In this document: positions 9,152 through 17,363 of the stretch, piece by piece
Layout: the number at the start of each line of letters is the position of its first letter
Position numbering within the stretch: the first letter of the stretch is position 1
Assembly: GCF_002975175.1 (NCBI RefSeq)
Contig: NZ_PCNZ01000005.1
Coordinates: 124,001-188,000 of the forward strand
Length of the DNA: 64,000 nucleotides
Source of the DNA: Bacillus sp. MYb209
GTDB lineage: Bacteria; Bacillota; Bacilli; Bacillales; Bacillaceae_G
Direction: 5' to 3'
Made by a program: the position numbers and the translations under genes
Notes under the pieces: generated by a model
Told to the model about the DNA's origin: nothing
Database searches by the model: none
What the model saw: only the letters and a program-made list of their open reading frames with translations

Positions 9152-9180
9152 AAGCACAGTGATTTTTCTCCACTATGCTT
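9152..9180 (-). terminator. Probable terminator of the zincin-like gene
   Basis: AAGCATAGTG and CACTGTGCTT arms (minus strand) followed by TTATTTG, partly overlapping the stop codon region. Confidence 0.55.
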
Positions 9181-9614
9181 CAGATTAAATTTCTATTTTT
9201 ATATTCATCTAGCTTCCTCTCCGCGAAATGCCTCGCATCTTTCTCGATCCATCTTTCTTCGTATAGTTCATTTCCAACATATAGTACATCATTCTTATGC
9301 TGCATCGCATGCCTGAATTCATGCAATAGCGTTTTGAGCACTTGTTCATACTCTTCCCACTTACAAATGAAAATTAATTGTTTTTCTTTATGATAAAAAC
9401 CACCTACCGGGAATAAAAACTCCTCTTCTTCTCCTCCTAATGATAAAAGGACATGATTCGCATCACACGTATCACAAAAAATAACTGGCGTTGTGCTTAT
9501 TTCAATAAGGGAAAATAAATCATTTCTTAACTTTTTGACATCCCAAGGAAGCTCCGAATCCAACACATACCAATTCTCAACTTGTTGATATACATTTTGA
9601 AACTGGAGTTCCAT
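9180..9614 (-). CDS. Putative zinc-peptidase-like protein (HEFRH motif, DUF3920-like)
   Basis: A 144-residue protein of unknown role. A zincin motif LLHEFRHAMQHK is at about residues 96-107, followed by a downstream acidic helix (YEERWIEKDARHFAE) that could give the third zinc ligand, as in ImmA/IrrE-type minimal metallopeptidases. There is a CDTCD segment near residues 48-52. No signal peptide or membrane segment is seen, so it is probably cytosolic. It is monocistronic and unrelated to its neighbours. The DUF3920 label is from memory of B. cereus annotation. Confidence 0.7.
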   Translation of the reverse strand: MELQFQNVYQQVENWYVLDSELPWDVKKLRNDLFSLIEISTTPVIFCDTCDANHVLLSLGGEEEEFLFPVGGFYHKEKQLIFICKWEEYEQVLKTLLHEFRHAMQHKNDVLYVGNELYEERWIEKDARHFAERKLDEYKNRNLI

Positions 9615-9724
9615 TTCTCAATAATCCCCTTCCCAAACTCCCTTTTCCTATATGTATGCCACAATATGTAAAATATTAAACATATCCTTCTCTAACAAAT
9701 AACAACAAGTTATTAATTTTCCAT

Positions 9725-9754
9725 AAAAAAGGAATCTATTTAACTATAGATTCC
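9725..9754 (-). terminator. Intrinsic terminator of the khtTU operon
   Basis: GGAATCTAT and ATAGATTCC arms with a 6-nt loop, then TTTTTTATGG on the minus strand. Confidence 0.8.
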
Positions 9755-9807
9755 TTCACGATAATACCTTATATAAAATCTGACCTTACACGTCAATTGT
9801 TTAAAAT

Positions 9808-11007
9808 TTAGCTATTCTTCATATCCCACTTAAAGATTTTATTTAAAAATTTATATACATTCTTTGACTCTTTCGTTAGAAGCGGACCTAAAATGGATAA
9901 TATAAGCACATATAGTGCTGAGAATGGTTTCAATACCGCCATTAAACCACCCGCGATACCGATATTAGCCATAATGATTGAGAATTCTCCCCTTGAAACG
10001 ATTGTTAATCCAATATTTGTTGATGCTTTATGAGATAGTCCAGCTTGTCGTCCTGCAATCATCCCTGCTACAAAGTTTCCAATTATCGTCAGAAGTACAG
10101 CACCTAACGTTAACCATATTGCTCCGCCCAATGAGAATGGATCTATACTTAATCCGAAACTGAAGAAGAAAATAGCTCCGAAAAAGTCTCTAAATGGAAC
10201 AACAAGATGTTCAATTCGATCACTATGCTCTGTCTCAGAGAAAACTAACCCTAAAAGAAGTGCCCCGATTGCTTCTGCAACGTGAATTGTTTCTGAAAAA
10301 CCAGCAATGAAGAACAACGAAGCAAATACTACAATAATAAAGATTTCATCAGAACTAATATTCAACAATTTATTTAATAACGGCGTAGCCTTTCTAGCTA
10401 CTACGAAGAATAGAAGCATATATCCTAAAGCAATTCCAATTGAAGTGAGGGCACCTAAGAACGAAGCGTGATCCCCAAGGACTAAGCCAGAAACTACTGA
10501 TAAATATACAGCAAGGAATATATCTTCAAACATAATAATTCCTAAAATTAATTCGGTTTCATTATTACCAGTTCTTCTTAAATCAACTAACACTTTTGCA
10601 ACGATAGCACTAGAAGAAATCGTAATAATACCCGCAATAATTAAGATTTCGAGTAACGGGAATCCCATTATAAATCCGTATAATAATCCTAGTGAAAAGT
10701 TAATCAAAATATAGATTGTTCCGCCAATCGCGATAGAACGTCCAGATTTAATTAGTTTTTTCATCGAAAACTCTAATCCCAGATAGAAAAGAAGGAACAG
10801 AACGCCAATCCTTCCAAGGAAGGATATCACACTTGCACTTTCAATAAATTTGAGATCGATAACACCTATTGTCGGCGCGTGCGGCCCTACTAACATGCCA
10901 AGAACGATTAGAAAAGGAATTACTGAGAATTTAAACTTCCCAGCAATTACCGCCGCAATTGCTACTAAAACTAAAGCTGTACCAACTTCAAAAATTAAAG
11001 TATCCAT
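9808..11007 (-). CDS. khtU: K+/H+ antiporter, CPA2 family (KhtU-like)
   Basis: A 399-residue integral membrane protein with about 12-13 hydrophobic segments, of the Kef/CPA2 cation:proton antiporter family. Recognisable parts are the VLGMLVGP start of helix 2, the LLFYLGLEFS region, and the SSSAIVAKVL and RGEFSIIM helices typical of the family. It lacks the C-terminal NAD-binding RCK domain of KefB/KefC; the regulatory part is instead the separate TrkA-C protein encoded directly upstream with no gap. This split is the KhtT/KhtU arrangement of B. subtilis, which exports potassium. The final gene of the unit, with a terminator following. Confidence 0.9.
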   Translation of the reverse strand: MDTLIFEVGTALVLVAIAAVIAGKFKFSVIPFLIVLGMLVGPHAPTIGVIDLKFIESASVISFLGRIGVLFLLFYLGLEFSMKKLIKSGRSIAIGGTIYILINFSLGLLYGFIMGFPLLEILIIAGIITISSSAIVAKVLVDLRRTGNNETELILGIIMFEDIFLAVYLSVVSGLVLGDHASFLGALTSIGIALGYMLLFFVVARKATPLLNKLLNISSDEIFIIVVFASLFFIAGFSETIHVAEAIGALLLGLVFSETEHSDRIEHLVVPFRDFFGAIFFFSFGLSIDPFSLGGAIWLTLGAVLLTIIGNFVAGMIAGRQAGLSHKASTNIGLTIVSRGEFSIIMANIGIAGGLMAVLKPFSALYVLILSILGPLLTKESKNVYKFLNKIFKWDMKNS

Positions 11008-11505
11008 CTAGTCAGTCCCCCTGTTCGAAAGTAATTCATTAATAATCTTTTTAATTTCTTCTCTCTCACCAGAAACTACAAGCATATCTCCTTCTTCAAT
11101 CACCGTGTCTGGCCCTGGATTAAATAGCTTTTTCATGTTCTTTTTCATAACTGCAATTATAGTTACGCTATATGTTTTTCTTATTTCAAGATCACCAATT
11201 GTTTTTCCAATTGCTGGCGCTGCATTCTCCACTTTGAACCACTCAATTGCTAAACCTTCAAAGACCATTTCAACATTTTCTAATGCCCTAGGCTTATATA
11301 CCATTCCACCTAATATTGCTGCAATTTGTCTTGCCTCTGAGTCACGCAATGAAATACTTGATAGACTTTCTTCATGGTCTGAATCAAAATGATACATTTC
11401 CCTACGTCCATCATCATGAATAACAATCACCATTTTTTCGTTACCTTTCGTAACGATCTGAAACTTATAACCAATACCCGGAAGTTCGCTTTCTCTTATA
11501 TTCAT
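11008..11505 (-). CDS. khtT: KhtT-like regulatory subunit (TrkA-C domain)
   Basis: A 165-residue cytosolic protein. The N-terminal half (ELPGIGYKFQI, then IVIHDDGRREMYHF) is the KhtT-specific domain, and the C-terminal part from about residue 80 is a TrkA-C (RCK-C) domain with the final EGDMLVVSGEREEIKKI strand-helix. In B. subtilis, KhtT gates KhtU and the RCK-C domain binds c-di-AMP. The gene ends at the base before the antiporter start, so the two are translated together. ATG follows a GAGGAGG site. Confidence 0.9.
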   Translation of the reverse strand: MNIRESELPGIGYKFQIVTKGNEKMVIVIHDDGRREMYHFDSDHEESLSSISLRDSEARQIAAILGGMVYKPRALENVEMVFEGLAIEWFKVENAAPAIGKTIGDLEIRKTYSVTIIAVMKKNMKKLFNPGPDTVIEEGDMLVVSGEREEIKKIINELLSNRGTD

Positions 11506-11559
11506 ACTAGTTCCTCCTCAACAATCTTTATTTAAATTTTCTGTTTTTCTGTCTTTTGT

Positions 11560-11733
11560 TCATCCAATCAATTTTAGAAATTCTAGCCATTCAGGATACC
11601 TGTGATTTGGAAATCTTTTATTGTAATAATAAGTAGCTCCTAGAAAGATACTTGAAGATGTAATGATAAAAAATACATTACTTCTCATCTTTAGACTCTC
11701 AAGGCTTACTTTCAATAAAGTTTCTTCTTTCAA
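11560..11733 (-). CDS. 57-residue membrane protein upstream of khtTU
   Basis: A small frame starting TTG with an AGGGG site seven bases upstream. The protein has a short charged N-terminus (KEETLLK), one hydrophobic segment of about 18 residues (VFFIITSSSIFLGATYYY, residues 20-37), then a basic and aromatic C-terminus (NKRFPNHRYPEWLEF). It lies 54 bp upstream of khtT on the same strand, where B. subtilis has a third gene, khtS. I cannot say from sequence alone whether it is a khtS homologue. It may be a small modulator of the antiporter, or just a conserved leader frame. Confidence 0.5.
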   Translation of the reverse strand: MKEETLLKVSLESLKMRSNVFFIITSSSIFLGATYYYNKRFPNHRYPEWLEFLKLIG

Positions 11734-11914
11734 ATTATCCCCTCTTTCTCGCTTTAAATTTAGTTTTTTAAAATGTAAATAATTCTAAAAATATTACGAT
11801 GTAACATAATCATAACATAAAACACATTTAAGTAACATCATTTTTTAGAAAAATTGATTCTGGTATATTTTTTGCATATAATTTTCTTATTACGAAAAAA
11901 AGGAAGTGTATTAT

Positions 11915-13348
11915 ATGGTTGATATCTTTAGCAGATTCCTTGAGGTAACGAATAATATTTTATGGTCATATATTCTTATTGCAATGCTAATCGGCTTCGG
12001 TCTTTATTTCTCTTTTAAATTAAAATTTGTCCAAATTACTCATTTCGGTGAGATGGTCAGTTTAATTAGTAAAGGATTCAATCGAAAAGAAAAGAAAAAA
12101 GATAGCATCTCCCCGTTCCAAGCATTTTGCTTAAGTGCAGCAGCACGCATCGGTATCGGGAACTTAGCTGGTGTAGCACTCGCAATTTCTATGGGTGGAC
12201 CTGGTGCAATATTTTGGATGTGGTTTATCGCTATTATCGGTGCAGCTACTAGTTTTGTAGAATGTACTCTCGCACAAATTTATAAAGTAAAAGATGGACG
12301 TGGATTCCGTGGTGGCCCTGCTTACTATATGGAAAAAGGTTTAAACAAGCGCTGGATGGGCATTTGGTTTTCACTTCTCATCACAGTTGCATACGGATTA
12401 ATTTTCAATTCAGTACAAGCAAATACAGTAACAATAGCATTTGAAAATGCTTTTGGACTAGAACGAACTATCGTAGGAGCTGTATTAGCTTTATTAGTTG
12501 CTGTTATTATTTTTGGTGGTATTAAAAGCATTTCACGTATTACAGAAATGATTGTTCCTCCAATGGCAATCGTTTATATCGGCGTAGCTGTTTTTGTCGT
12601 TATTAAAAACTTCAATATGTTACCAAGCATTTTCCTAGAAATATTTAACGGCGCATTTGGTTTAGACCAAGCCATCGCTGGTGGTATTGGAGCAGCAATC
12701 AAGTTCGGAATTCAGCGCGGTTTATTCGCGACAGAAGCAGGTATGGGGAGCTCTCCTAACGCAGCAGCAACATCAGATGTATCTCACCCTGTAAAACAAG
12801 GACTCGTTCAAGCATTAGGTGTTTTCATAGATACATTCTTAGTATGTACATCAACAGCATTTATCGTATTATGTTCTGGACTTTATAAAGGATCTAACTT
12901 ACAAGGAATTGAATTAACACAACAAGCATTAAGTTCTCAAATTGGACCGTGGGCAAGCACTTTCTTAGCGATTATTATTTTCCTATTCGCTTTCAGTTCC
13001 TTACTAGGAAACTACTATTATGGTGAAACAAATATCGCATTCATTAAAGAAAGTAAAACATGGTTAATGATTTATCGCGTTGCAGTTGTCGGAATGGTGT
13101 TCTTCGGATCAATCGCTGCCCTTCAAACAGTTTGGAGTTTAGCTGATTTCTTTATGGGACTAATGGTATTCACAAACTTAATTGCTATCTCATTCCTTAG
13201 CAAATTTGCCTACGCAGCATTAGTAGACTATATAAAGCAAAAGAAACAAGGAAAAGATCCTGTTTTCGTTGCAAGTTCTATCCCTGCCTTAAAGAATACG
13301 GAGTGCTGGGATGGACAGGATGCAGAAGAGAATAAACAAGCTGGATAA
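11915..13348 (+). CDS. Alanine/sodium symporter family protein (AgcS) 1
   Basis: A 477-residue membrane protein with about 10-11 hydrophobic segments of the alanine or glycine:cation symporter family. Family signatures are visible: NILWSYILIAMLIGFGLYFS at the start, FQAFCLSAAARIGIGNLAGVA, GGPAYYMEKGL, and ATEAGMGSSPNAAATSDVSHPVKQG. It imports a small amino acid with sodium; alanine, glycine and glutamine are all possible in this family. ATG at 11915 follows AAGGAAG. Two paralogues are at 21773 and 23437; this one reads ATEAGMGSS where they have NEAGMGSA. Monocistronic. Confidence 0.92.
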   Translation: MVDIFSRFLEVTNNILWSYILIAMLIGFGLYFSFKLKFVQITHFGEMVSLISKGFNRKEKKKDSISPFQAFCLSAAARIGIGNLAGVALAISMGGPGAIFWMWFIAIIGAATSFVECTLAQIYKVKDGRGFRGGPAYYMEKGLNKRWMGIWFSLLITVAYGLIFNSVQANTVTIAFENAFGLERTIVGAVLALLVAVIIFGGIKSISRITEMIVPPMAIVYIGVAVFVVIKNFNMLPSIFLEIFNGAFGLDQAIAGGIGAAIKFGIQRGLFATEAGMGSSPNAAATSDVSHPVKQGLVQALGVFIDTFLVCTSTAFIVLCSGLYKGSNLQGIELTQQALSSQIGPWASTFLAIIIFLFAFSSLLGNYYYGETNIAFIKESKTWLMIYRVAVVGMVFFGSIAALQTVWSLADFFMGLMVFTNLIAISFLSKFAYAALVDYIKQKKQGKDPVFVASSIPALKNTECWDGQDAEENKQAG

Positions 13349-13351
13349 CAA

Positions 13352-13463
13352 CTAAAAGCGGAGGTGACTTGCTCAGAACAGGAGCGAAATGACCGACTGT
13401 TCTAGTCACTGGAGCTGAATATCACTTAAAGCGCAAGCGGCTCGTTAAAAACAGGAGCTATAT
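13352..13463. repeat. Interspersed structured repeat, degenerate copy
   Basis: The segment directly after the symporter stop (AAAAGCGGAGGTGACTTGC, then GAGCGAAATGACCGACTG, TTCTAGTCACTGGAGCTG, and AAAGCGCAAGCGGCTCG) shares blocks with the repeat at 14087-14240. It can fold by pairing GTGACTTGCTCAGAACA with TGTTCTAGTCAC. It looks like a B. cereus group dispersed repeat, not a gene. Confidence 0.6.
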
Positions 13464-13470
13464 ATCAAAT

Positions 13471-13508
13471 AAAAAATCCCTATTACTTCACAGTAATAGG
13501 GATTTTTT
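13471..13508 (+). terminator. Intrinsic terminator after symporter 1
   Basis: AATCCCTATTACT and AGTAATAGGGATT arms followed by six T. Confidence 0.85.
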
Positions 13509-13576
13509 ATTTACAACAGTTCATAATTTGTTCAAATTAATTCCAGCAAAAGGGTTGATTTATATAAATCACTAGA

Positions 13577-13591
13577 TTATAATAATTATAA
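13577..13591. promoter_or_regulatory. PerR box upstream of dps
   Basis: TTATAATAATTATAA is an exact 15-bp match to the PerR consensus TTATAATnATTATAA, 46 bp upstream of the Dps start codon. PerR represses mrgA/dps-type genes in Bacillus until peroxide oxidises its iron site. Confidence 0.85.
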
Positions 13592-13637
13592 ATTAGTAAT
13601 TCATATAACATAATAACTCAAGAGGAGATTGATCATA

Positions 13638-14078
13638 ATGAACAAACAAGTAATCGAAGCATTAAACAAACAAGTAGCAAACTGGAGCGTTTTATTTACA
13701 AAACTACACAACTTCCATTGGTACGTAAAAGGACCTCAATTCTTCACACTACATGAAAAATTTGAAGAGCTTTACACAGAATCAGCTACTCACATCGATG
13801 AAATTGCAGAACGTATTTTAGCAATTGGCGGCAAACCAGTAGCAACAATGAAAGAATACTTAGAACTATCTTCTATTCAAGAAGCAGCTTACGGAGAAAC
13901 TGCAGAAGGGATGGTCGAAGCAATCATGAAAGACTACGAAATGATGCTAACTGAACTGAAAAAAGGCATGGAAATCGCTCAAAACTCTGACGACGAAATG
14001 ACATCTGACCTACTACTAGGCATCTACACAGAACTAGAAAAACACGCTTGGATGCTACGTGCGTTCTTGAATCAATAA
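13638..14078 (+). CDS. dps: Dps-family mini-ferritin (Dlp-2 like)
   Basis: A 146-residue ferritin-like protein that oxidises and stores iron and protects DNA against peroxide, as a dodecamer. The shared-site ferroxidase ligands are present: His27 (in HNFHWYVKG), His39, Asp54 and Glu58 (in HIDEIAERI). The sequence closely resembles Dlp-2 of B. anthracis from memory. ATG at 13638 follows GAGGAG at eight bases. A perfect PerR box lies just upstream, so peroxide induction is expected. An interspersed repeat begins right after the stop. Confidence 0.95.
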   Translation: MNKQVIEALNKQVANWSVLFTKLHNFHWYVKGPQFFTLHEKFEELYTESATHIDEIAERILAIGGKPVATMKEYLELSSIQEAAYGETAEGMVEAIMKDYEMMLTELKKGMEIAQNSDDEMTSDLLLGIYTELEKHAWMLRAFLNQ

Positions 14079-14086
14079 TAGATTTA

Positions 14087-14240
14087 AAAGCGGAAGCGGC
14101 TCGTTCAGAATCGCAGGGCATTGGAGTTCTCGACCTTGAAGCGCTTTTTGCTTCGAGCGAGAGAGCGAAATGACCGGAGATTCTAGCCGCTGGAGCTGGA
14201 TAGCATTAAAAGCGGAAGCGGCTCGTTCAGAGTCGCTTCT
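14087..14240. repeat. Interspersed structured repeat, long copy
   Basis: The block AAAGCGGAAGCGGCTCGTTC occurs at both ends (14089 and 14211). The middle contains TTGAAGCGC, a GCTTCGAGCGAGAGAGCGAAA stretch, and GATTCTAGCCGCTGGAGCTGG. AGCGGCTCGTTCAGAATC can pair with GATTCTAGCCGCT to form a long imperfect stem. Related to the copy at 13352, and to a fragment at 55903-55945. Confidence 0.65.
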
Positions 14241-14280
14241 TTTATGTAGTCGTCGCACATCACAATGGTACATAAAATTA

Positions 14281-14352
14281 TATCGGCGATTTTTCAAATT
14301 TATCGACCGCAACTCGAATTTCATCACCGATTTTTCATTTTATCGAAGTTCC
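14281..14352. repeat. Imperfect tandem repeat rich in ATCG(A)
   Basis: Two units of about 30 bp (14281-14310 and 14322-14352) share the pattern ATCnnCGATTTTTCA, then TTTATCGA. Further short ATCGACTTACCGACAAATC motifs follow to about 14390. There is no good coding frame with a ribosome site over this gap (14079-14531). Confidence 0.5.
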
Positions 14353-14531
14353 GACAAAGAATATCGACTTACCGACAAATCACGACAATATTAACACTCC
14401 TCTCCTCTACTTTTATCAATATATTACAATCTCATTTATGTTAAAATATAGGAAACACCCTTTAGTAAAATAGATCCAAAAAAGCTTTTCCAAGTTCATC
14501 ATTTACGACTTAAATGACGGGAGTGGTTCAG

Positions 14532-14729
14532 TTGAAAGACTACTTAATTAGAGCATTTTTTGCGTTAATAACAGTTGGGATTCTCTTACTTACAGCTAAT
14601 ATTTTCAACATACGTGTCGAGGTTAAAGACTATGCTTTCCTCGTTGTTGTAGCAATTGGTGGCGGCTGGGGTGGCTGGTACCTATATAAAAAACAAAATA
14701 ACAATAACAATAAAGGCATTCCGAAATAA
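14532..14729 (+). CDS. Small membrane protein, unknown
   Basis: A 65-residue protein with two hydrophobic segments (residues 6-24, LIRAFFALITVGILLLTAN, and about 33-52, a glycine/tryptophan-rich helix AFLVVVAIGGGWGGWYLY) and an asparagine-rich tail. TTG at 14532 was chosen because GGGAG lies ten bases before it; a GTG further upstream is also in frame. No family is recognised. The gene stands alone between repeats and the frameshifted DinB gene. Confidence 0.6.
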   Translation: MKDYLIRAFFALITVGILLLTANIFNIRVEVKDYAFLVVVAIGGGWGGWYLYKKQNNNNNKGIPK

Positions 14730-14746
14730 TATGGAGTGCCTTTATT
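14712..14746 (+). terminator. Terminator overlapping the small membrane protein stop
   Basis: AAAGGCATTCC and GGAGTGCCTTT arms with an A-rich loop, then TATTC. Confidence 0.6.
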
Positions 14747-14834
14747 CTATAATACATAATTAAGCTTAAATCACTAATAAAGCAGTCCCAAAAAACATCA
14801 TACAAACCCATATTCTATGGTAAATAAAAAGAAT

Positions 14835-15345
14835 TCATTTTGAATATAGAAATAGTCCAAAATCTTGCATAACAGAGGTATGACCCATTTGCCGCAACAT
14901 TGTGGCTATATTCCCACGGTGATATGCTCCGTGGGTAACGACGTGTAGTATTGTTTCAGAAACCGTCGTATCCAGGTGCCCAGCATATGGATTATCAACC
15001 TCAAACACTTTTTCATAATCTCGTTGACTACTTAAAAGTTCTTTATATCGTTTAGATAATTCATAAAAACTAGTTTCCATTTCCTCAATATTTTTTTGTT
15101 TCCAGCTGTTCTTTCAATTGGTTTGTGTGTACCATTGCATCACTCATGCTTTTACCAGAAATAATCTCGAGCCAGGCTAAATCTGTGAGGTATATGTGAG
15201 ACATTACTTTTGCCACCGAAGAAAAAACACTCTTAACTTCCTTATGGAAAATGTCTTGCGGTAGTTCTTTTAAGCGATTTAAAATAACTTCATTTGCCCA
15301 TAAGTGGTAGTTATACATTTTTAATACAGAACGACCCATGCTCAT
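14835..15345 (-). pseudogene. DinB family protein, frameshifted
   Basis: The N-terminal part (GRSVLKMYNYHLWANEVILN, then MSHIYLTDLAWLEI, residues to about 85) and the C-terminal part (ETILHVVTHGAYHRGNIATMLRQMG) lie in different frames. Both show DinB/DfsB four-helix features, including the metal-binding pattern: a His in the first helix, His in the second (MSHIY), and HGAYHRGN in the last. The break is at a run of seven A (minus strand; 15091-15097 on the plus strand). Removing one A joins the frames as ETKNIEEMETS. So it is either a real pseudogene, a homopolymer sequencing error, or a slippage site. Start ATG follows GGAGG. Confidence 0.8.
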
Positions 15346-15644
15346 TTCTCCTCCAATTTTCATTTTAATGATTAGATTATGATACATAACTGATTAAAAA
15401 TTCCCAAAGGATTACATCTATAAAATTCATTCTGATTTCGATTAAAAAAACCTCTATTAACTTCATAAAAAACATTCGCTATCTTCCACAATCTGACCCT
15501 TTAATGGAACAATTCTATGTCACTCAATAATTCCTTACTCACCTTTTATTCAGATGTTCTTTTTCTTTAAGTCATAAAAACATACCTCCATCCACTTCTC
15601 CCCTTCCATATTTTTATATCTAAATGTCAATATATTTAAACAAA

Positions 15645-15684
15645 TAAAAAACACATGCTTTTTAAAAAAAATTTACATGTGTTT
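15645..15684 (-). terminator. Intrinsic terminator of the LOG-family gene
   Basis: AAACACATG and CATGTGTTT arms with an A/T-rich loop, then TTTATTTG on the minus strand. The rest of the 362-bp gap from 15346 shows no gene or other recognisable element. Confidence 0.7.
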
Positions 15685-15707
15685 CTATAAATCTCTATAA
15701 AATTGTA

Positions 15708-16286
15708 TTATGATAGCTGCTTCCACTTCGTTCCCAAAACAGGACGCTCGTAATTTTGGATTTCATGAATTAATTTATCTGCCGTCTCGGCTGAAACAAT
15801 CAACTCTTTATTTGATGGATTCATGAACCCTTCATCCGCTGCACGTTCAACCATTTGCAAAATTGGTCCGTAAAAGTCTTTAATGTTTAATAAACCAACT
15901 GGCTTATTATGTATACCAATTTGTGACCAACATACAACTTCAAATAGTTCTTCAAACGTTCCGTATCCGCCTGGTAAAGCAATAAAAGCATCTGCAAGCT
16001 CTGCCATTTTTGCCTTACGCTCATGCATCGTTTCTACTTCAATTAATTCCGTTAGTCCTGTATGAACGATTTCACTACGGAATAAACCACGCGGCATAAC
16101 ACCTGTTACACGCCCACCTAAACGAAGAACTTCGTTTGCTACTTCTCCCATTAATCCAACGCATGAACCACCGTATACGAGCTCATAGTCGTTTTCAACA
16201 AACATTTTTCCTAATTCAATTGCCTGCTCTTTAAATTCTGGTCTCTCCCCTAAATTTGAACCTGCAAACACACAAATCTTTCTCAT
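15708..16286 (-). CDS. LOG family protein (TIGR00730, YvdD-like)
   Basis: A 192-residue Rossmann-fold protein. It has the LOG signature PGGYGTFEELFEV near residues 104-116 and the upstream GGSCVGLMG and MHERKAKM motifs. Plant LOG and several bacterial relatives hydrolyse cytokinin riboside or other nucleoside 5'-monophosphates to base and ribose phosphate. It is divergent from the MazG-like gene at 16360 with a 73-bp gap, matching the yvdC/yvdD neighbours of B. subtilis, which hints at a shared role in nucleotide turnover. Start ATG lies at 16286 with a GGGATG-like site. Confidence 0.9.
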   Translation of the reverse strand: MRKICVFAGSNLGERPEFKEQAIELGKMFVENDYELVYGGSCVGLMGEVANEVLRLGGRVTGVMPRGLFRSEIVHTGLTELIEVETMHERKAKMAELADAFIALPGGYGTFEELFEVVCWSQIGIHNKPVGLLNIKDFYGPILQMVERAADEGFMNPSNKELIVSAETADKLIHEIQNYERPVLGTKWKQLS

Positions 16287-16359
16287 CCCTACACCCCGAA
16301 ACTATATATTGTTATGATACAATGAATATTGTACAACATATTGAAGGGATGAGGAAGAA

Positions 16360-16683
16360 ATGGATATCGTCGCATTTCAAAGATGGGTGGAGGAATTTTA
16401 CGAAAAACGAAGCTGGTCACAGTATAATTCCTTTATTCGCTTAAATTTCTTAACAGAGGAAGTTGGAGAAGTTTCACGCGTTGTTCGCGCAATCGAAATT
16501 GGGCGTGATCGTCCTGATGAAAAAGTGAAAACAGAAGAAGAGCTAAAACAAGAACTAAAAGAAGAACTTGGTGATGTACTATCTAACCTTATTATTCTTT
16601 CACAAAAATATGATTTAGATTTACAAGACATTATGGAGGCACACGTCACAAAGCTTTCGAAAAGGTTCGAGGTATCCAAATGA
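16360..16683 (+). CDS. MazG-like nucleotide pyrophosphohydrolase (YvdC-like)
   Basis: A 107-residue all-alpha MazG-domain protein. The metal-binding EExxE...ExxD pattern is seen as TEEVGEVSRVV near residues 32-42 and ELKEELGDVLSNLIIL near 66-81. Such enzymes hydrolyse (d)NTPs, often damaged ones, to monophosphate and pyrophosphate. The start ATG follows GAGGAAG. It shares its promoter gap with the divergent LOG-family gene and is followed closely by ferritin, which seems to have its own promoter. Confidence 0.9.
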   Translation: MDIVAFQRWVEEFYEKRSWSQYNSFIRLNFLTEEVGEVSRVVRAIEIGRDRPDEKVKTEEELKQELKEELGDVLSNLIILSQKYDLDLQDIMEAHVTKLSKRFEVSK

Positions 16684-16711
16684 GAATATTATCAATTATG
16701 GTATAATATTC
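16684..16711. promoter_or_regulatory. Inverted repeat over the ferritin promoter
   Basis: GAATATTAT and ATAATATTC arms, 10 bp apart, perfect over 9 bp. The right arm overlaps a TATAAT -10 hexamer (16702-16707). It starts right after the stop codon of the MazG gene, so it may be an operator, and could also act as a weak hairpin. Confidence 0.4.
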
Positions 16712-16736
16712 TTGTCACAATACTAAGGGGGATTTT

Positions 16737-17243
16737 ATGTTATCTAAAAAATTGCACGACGCATTAAACGATCAAATGAACTTTGAATTTTACTCTGCCC
16801 ATGCTTATATGGCAATGGCTGCTTACTGTACGGCGGAGAGCTATGATGGTTTCGCTAACTTTTTCCTTGTACAAGCTGAAGAAGAACGCTTCCACGCAAT
16901 GAAGCTTTACAACTACATTAATGACCGCGGTGAGCGCGCTATTATTACTGGATTTGATAATCCAAATAACGAATACGAATCTGTACTGAACGCTTTTGAA
17001 ATGGCACTTGAGCACGAGCGTGAAGTAACGAAGCGTATTTACAACTTATCTGATATCGCTTGGGATGAGCGTGAGCACGCAACAATTACATTCTTAAAAT
17101 GGTTCGTTGATGAGCAAGTAGAAGAAGAAGCTTCATTCGATAGCATCATCCAAAAATTAAAACGTATTACAAGCGATTCAAATGCACTATTTATGCTAGA
17201 TGCTGAATTAGAGAAACGTACATTTACGCCTCCAGCTGAATAA
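16737..17243 (+). CDS. ftnA: Ferritin (FtnA)
   Basis: A 168-residue non-haem ferritin that stores iron as a 24-subunit shell. The di-iron site residues are visible: Glu17, Glu50 and His53 (in EEERFHAM), Glu94, and further acidic positions toward the C-terminus (DEQVEEEASF). The length matches bacterial FtnA. ATG follows AAGGGGG. Monocistronic with a terminator. An inverted repeat over its promoter suggests regulation, but it does not match the Fur or PerR consensus well. Confidence 0.95.
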   Translation: MLSKKLHDALNDQMNFEFYSAHAYMAMAAYCTAESYDGFANFFLVQAEEERFHAMKLYNYINDRGERAIITGFDNPNNEYESVLNAFEMALEHEREVTKRIYNLSDIAWDEREHATITFLKWFVDEQVEEEASFDSIIQKLKRITSDSNALFMLDAELEKRTFTPPAE

Positions 17244-17249
17244 TATTTT

Positions 17250-17288
17250 GATCACCTTAATGAATGTATTAAGGTGATTTTTTATTTT
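17250..17288 (+). terminator. Intrinsic terminator of ftnA
   Basis: ATCACCTTAAT and ATTAAGGTGAT arms followed by TTTTTATTTT. Confidence 0.85.
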
Positions 17289-17363
17289 CTCCCTAGCTTA
17301 AAATCACTTTAAATTTCCTCATTTTTGACATGGCACTAGTTTTAAAATGGTATTATTTTCAAT

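Noticed and set aside
9978-10163. Short plus-strand frame inside khtU
   Set aside because: Shadow frame opposite a well-supported membrane protein gene; no ribosome site.
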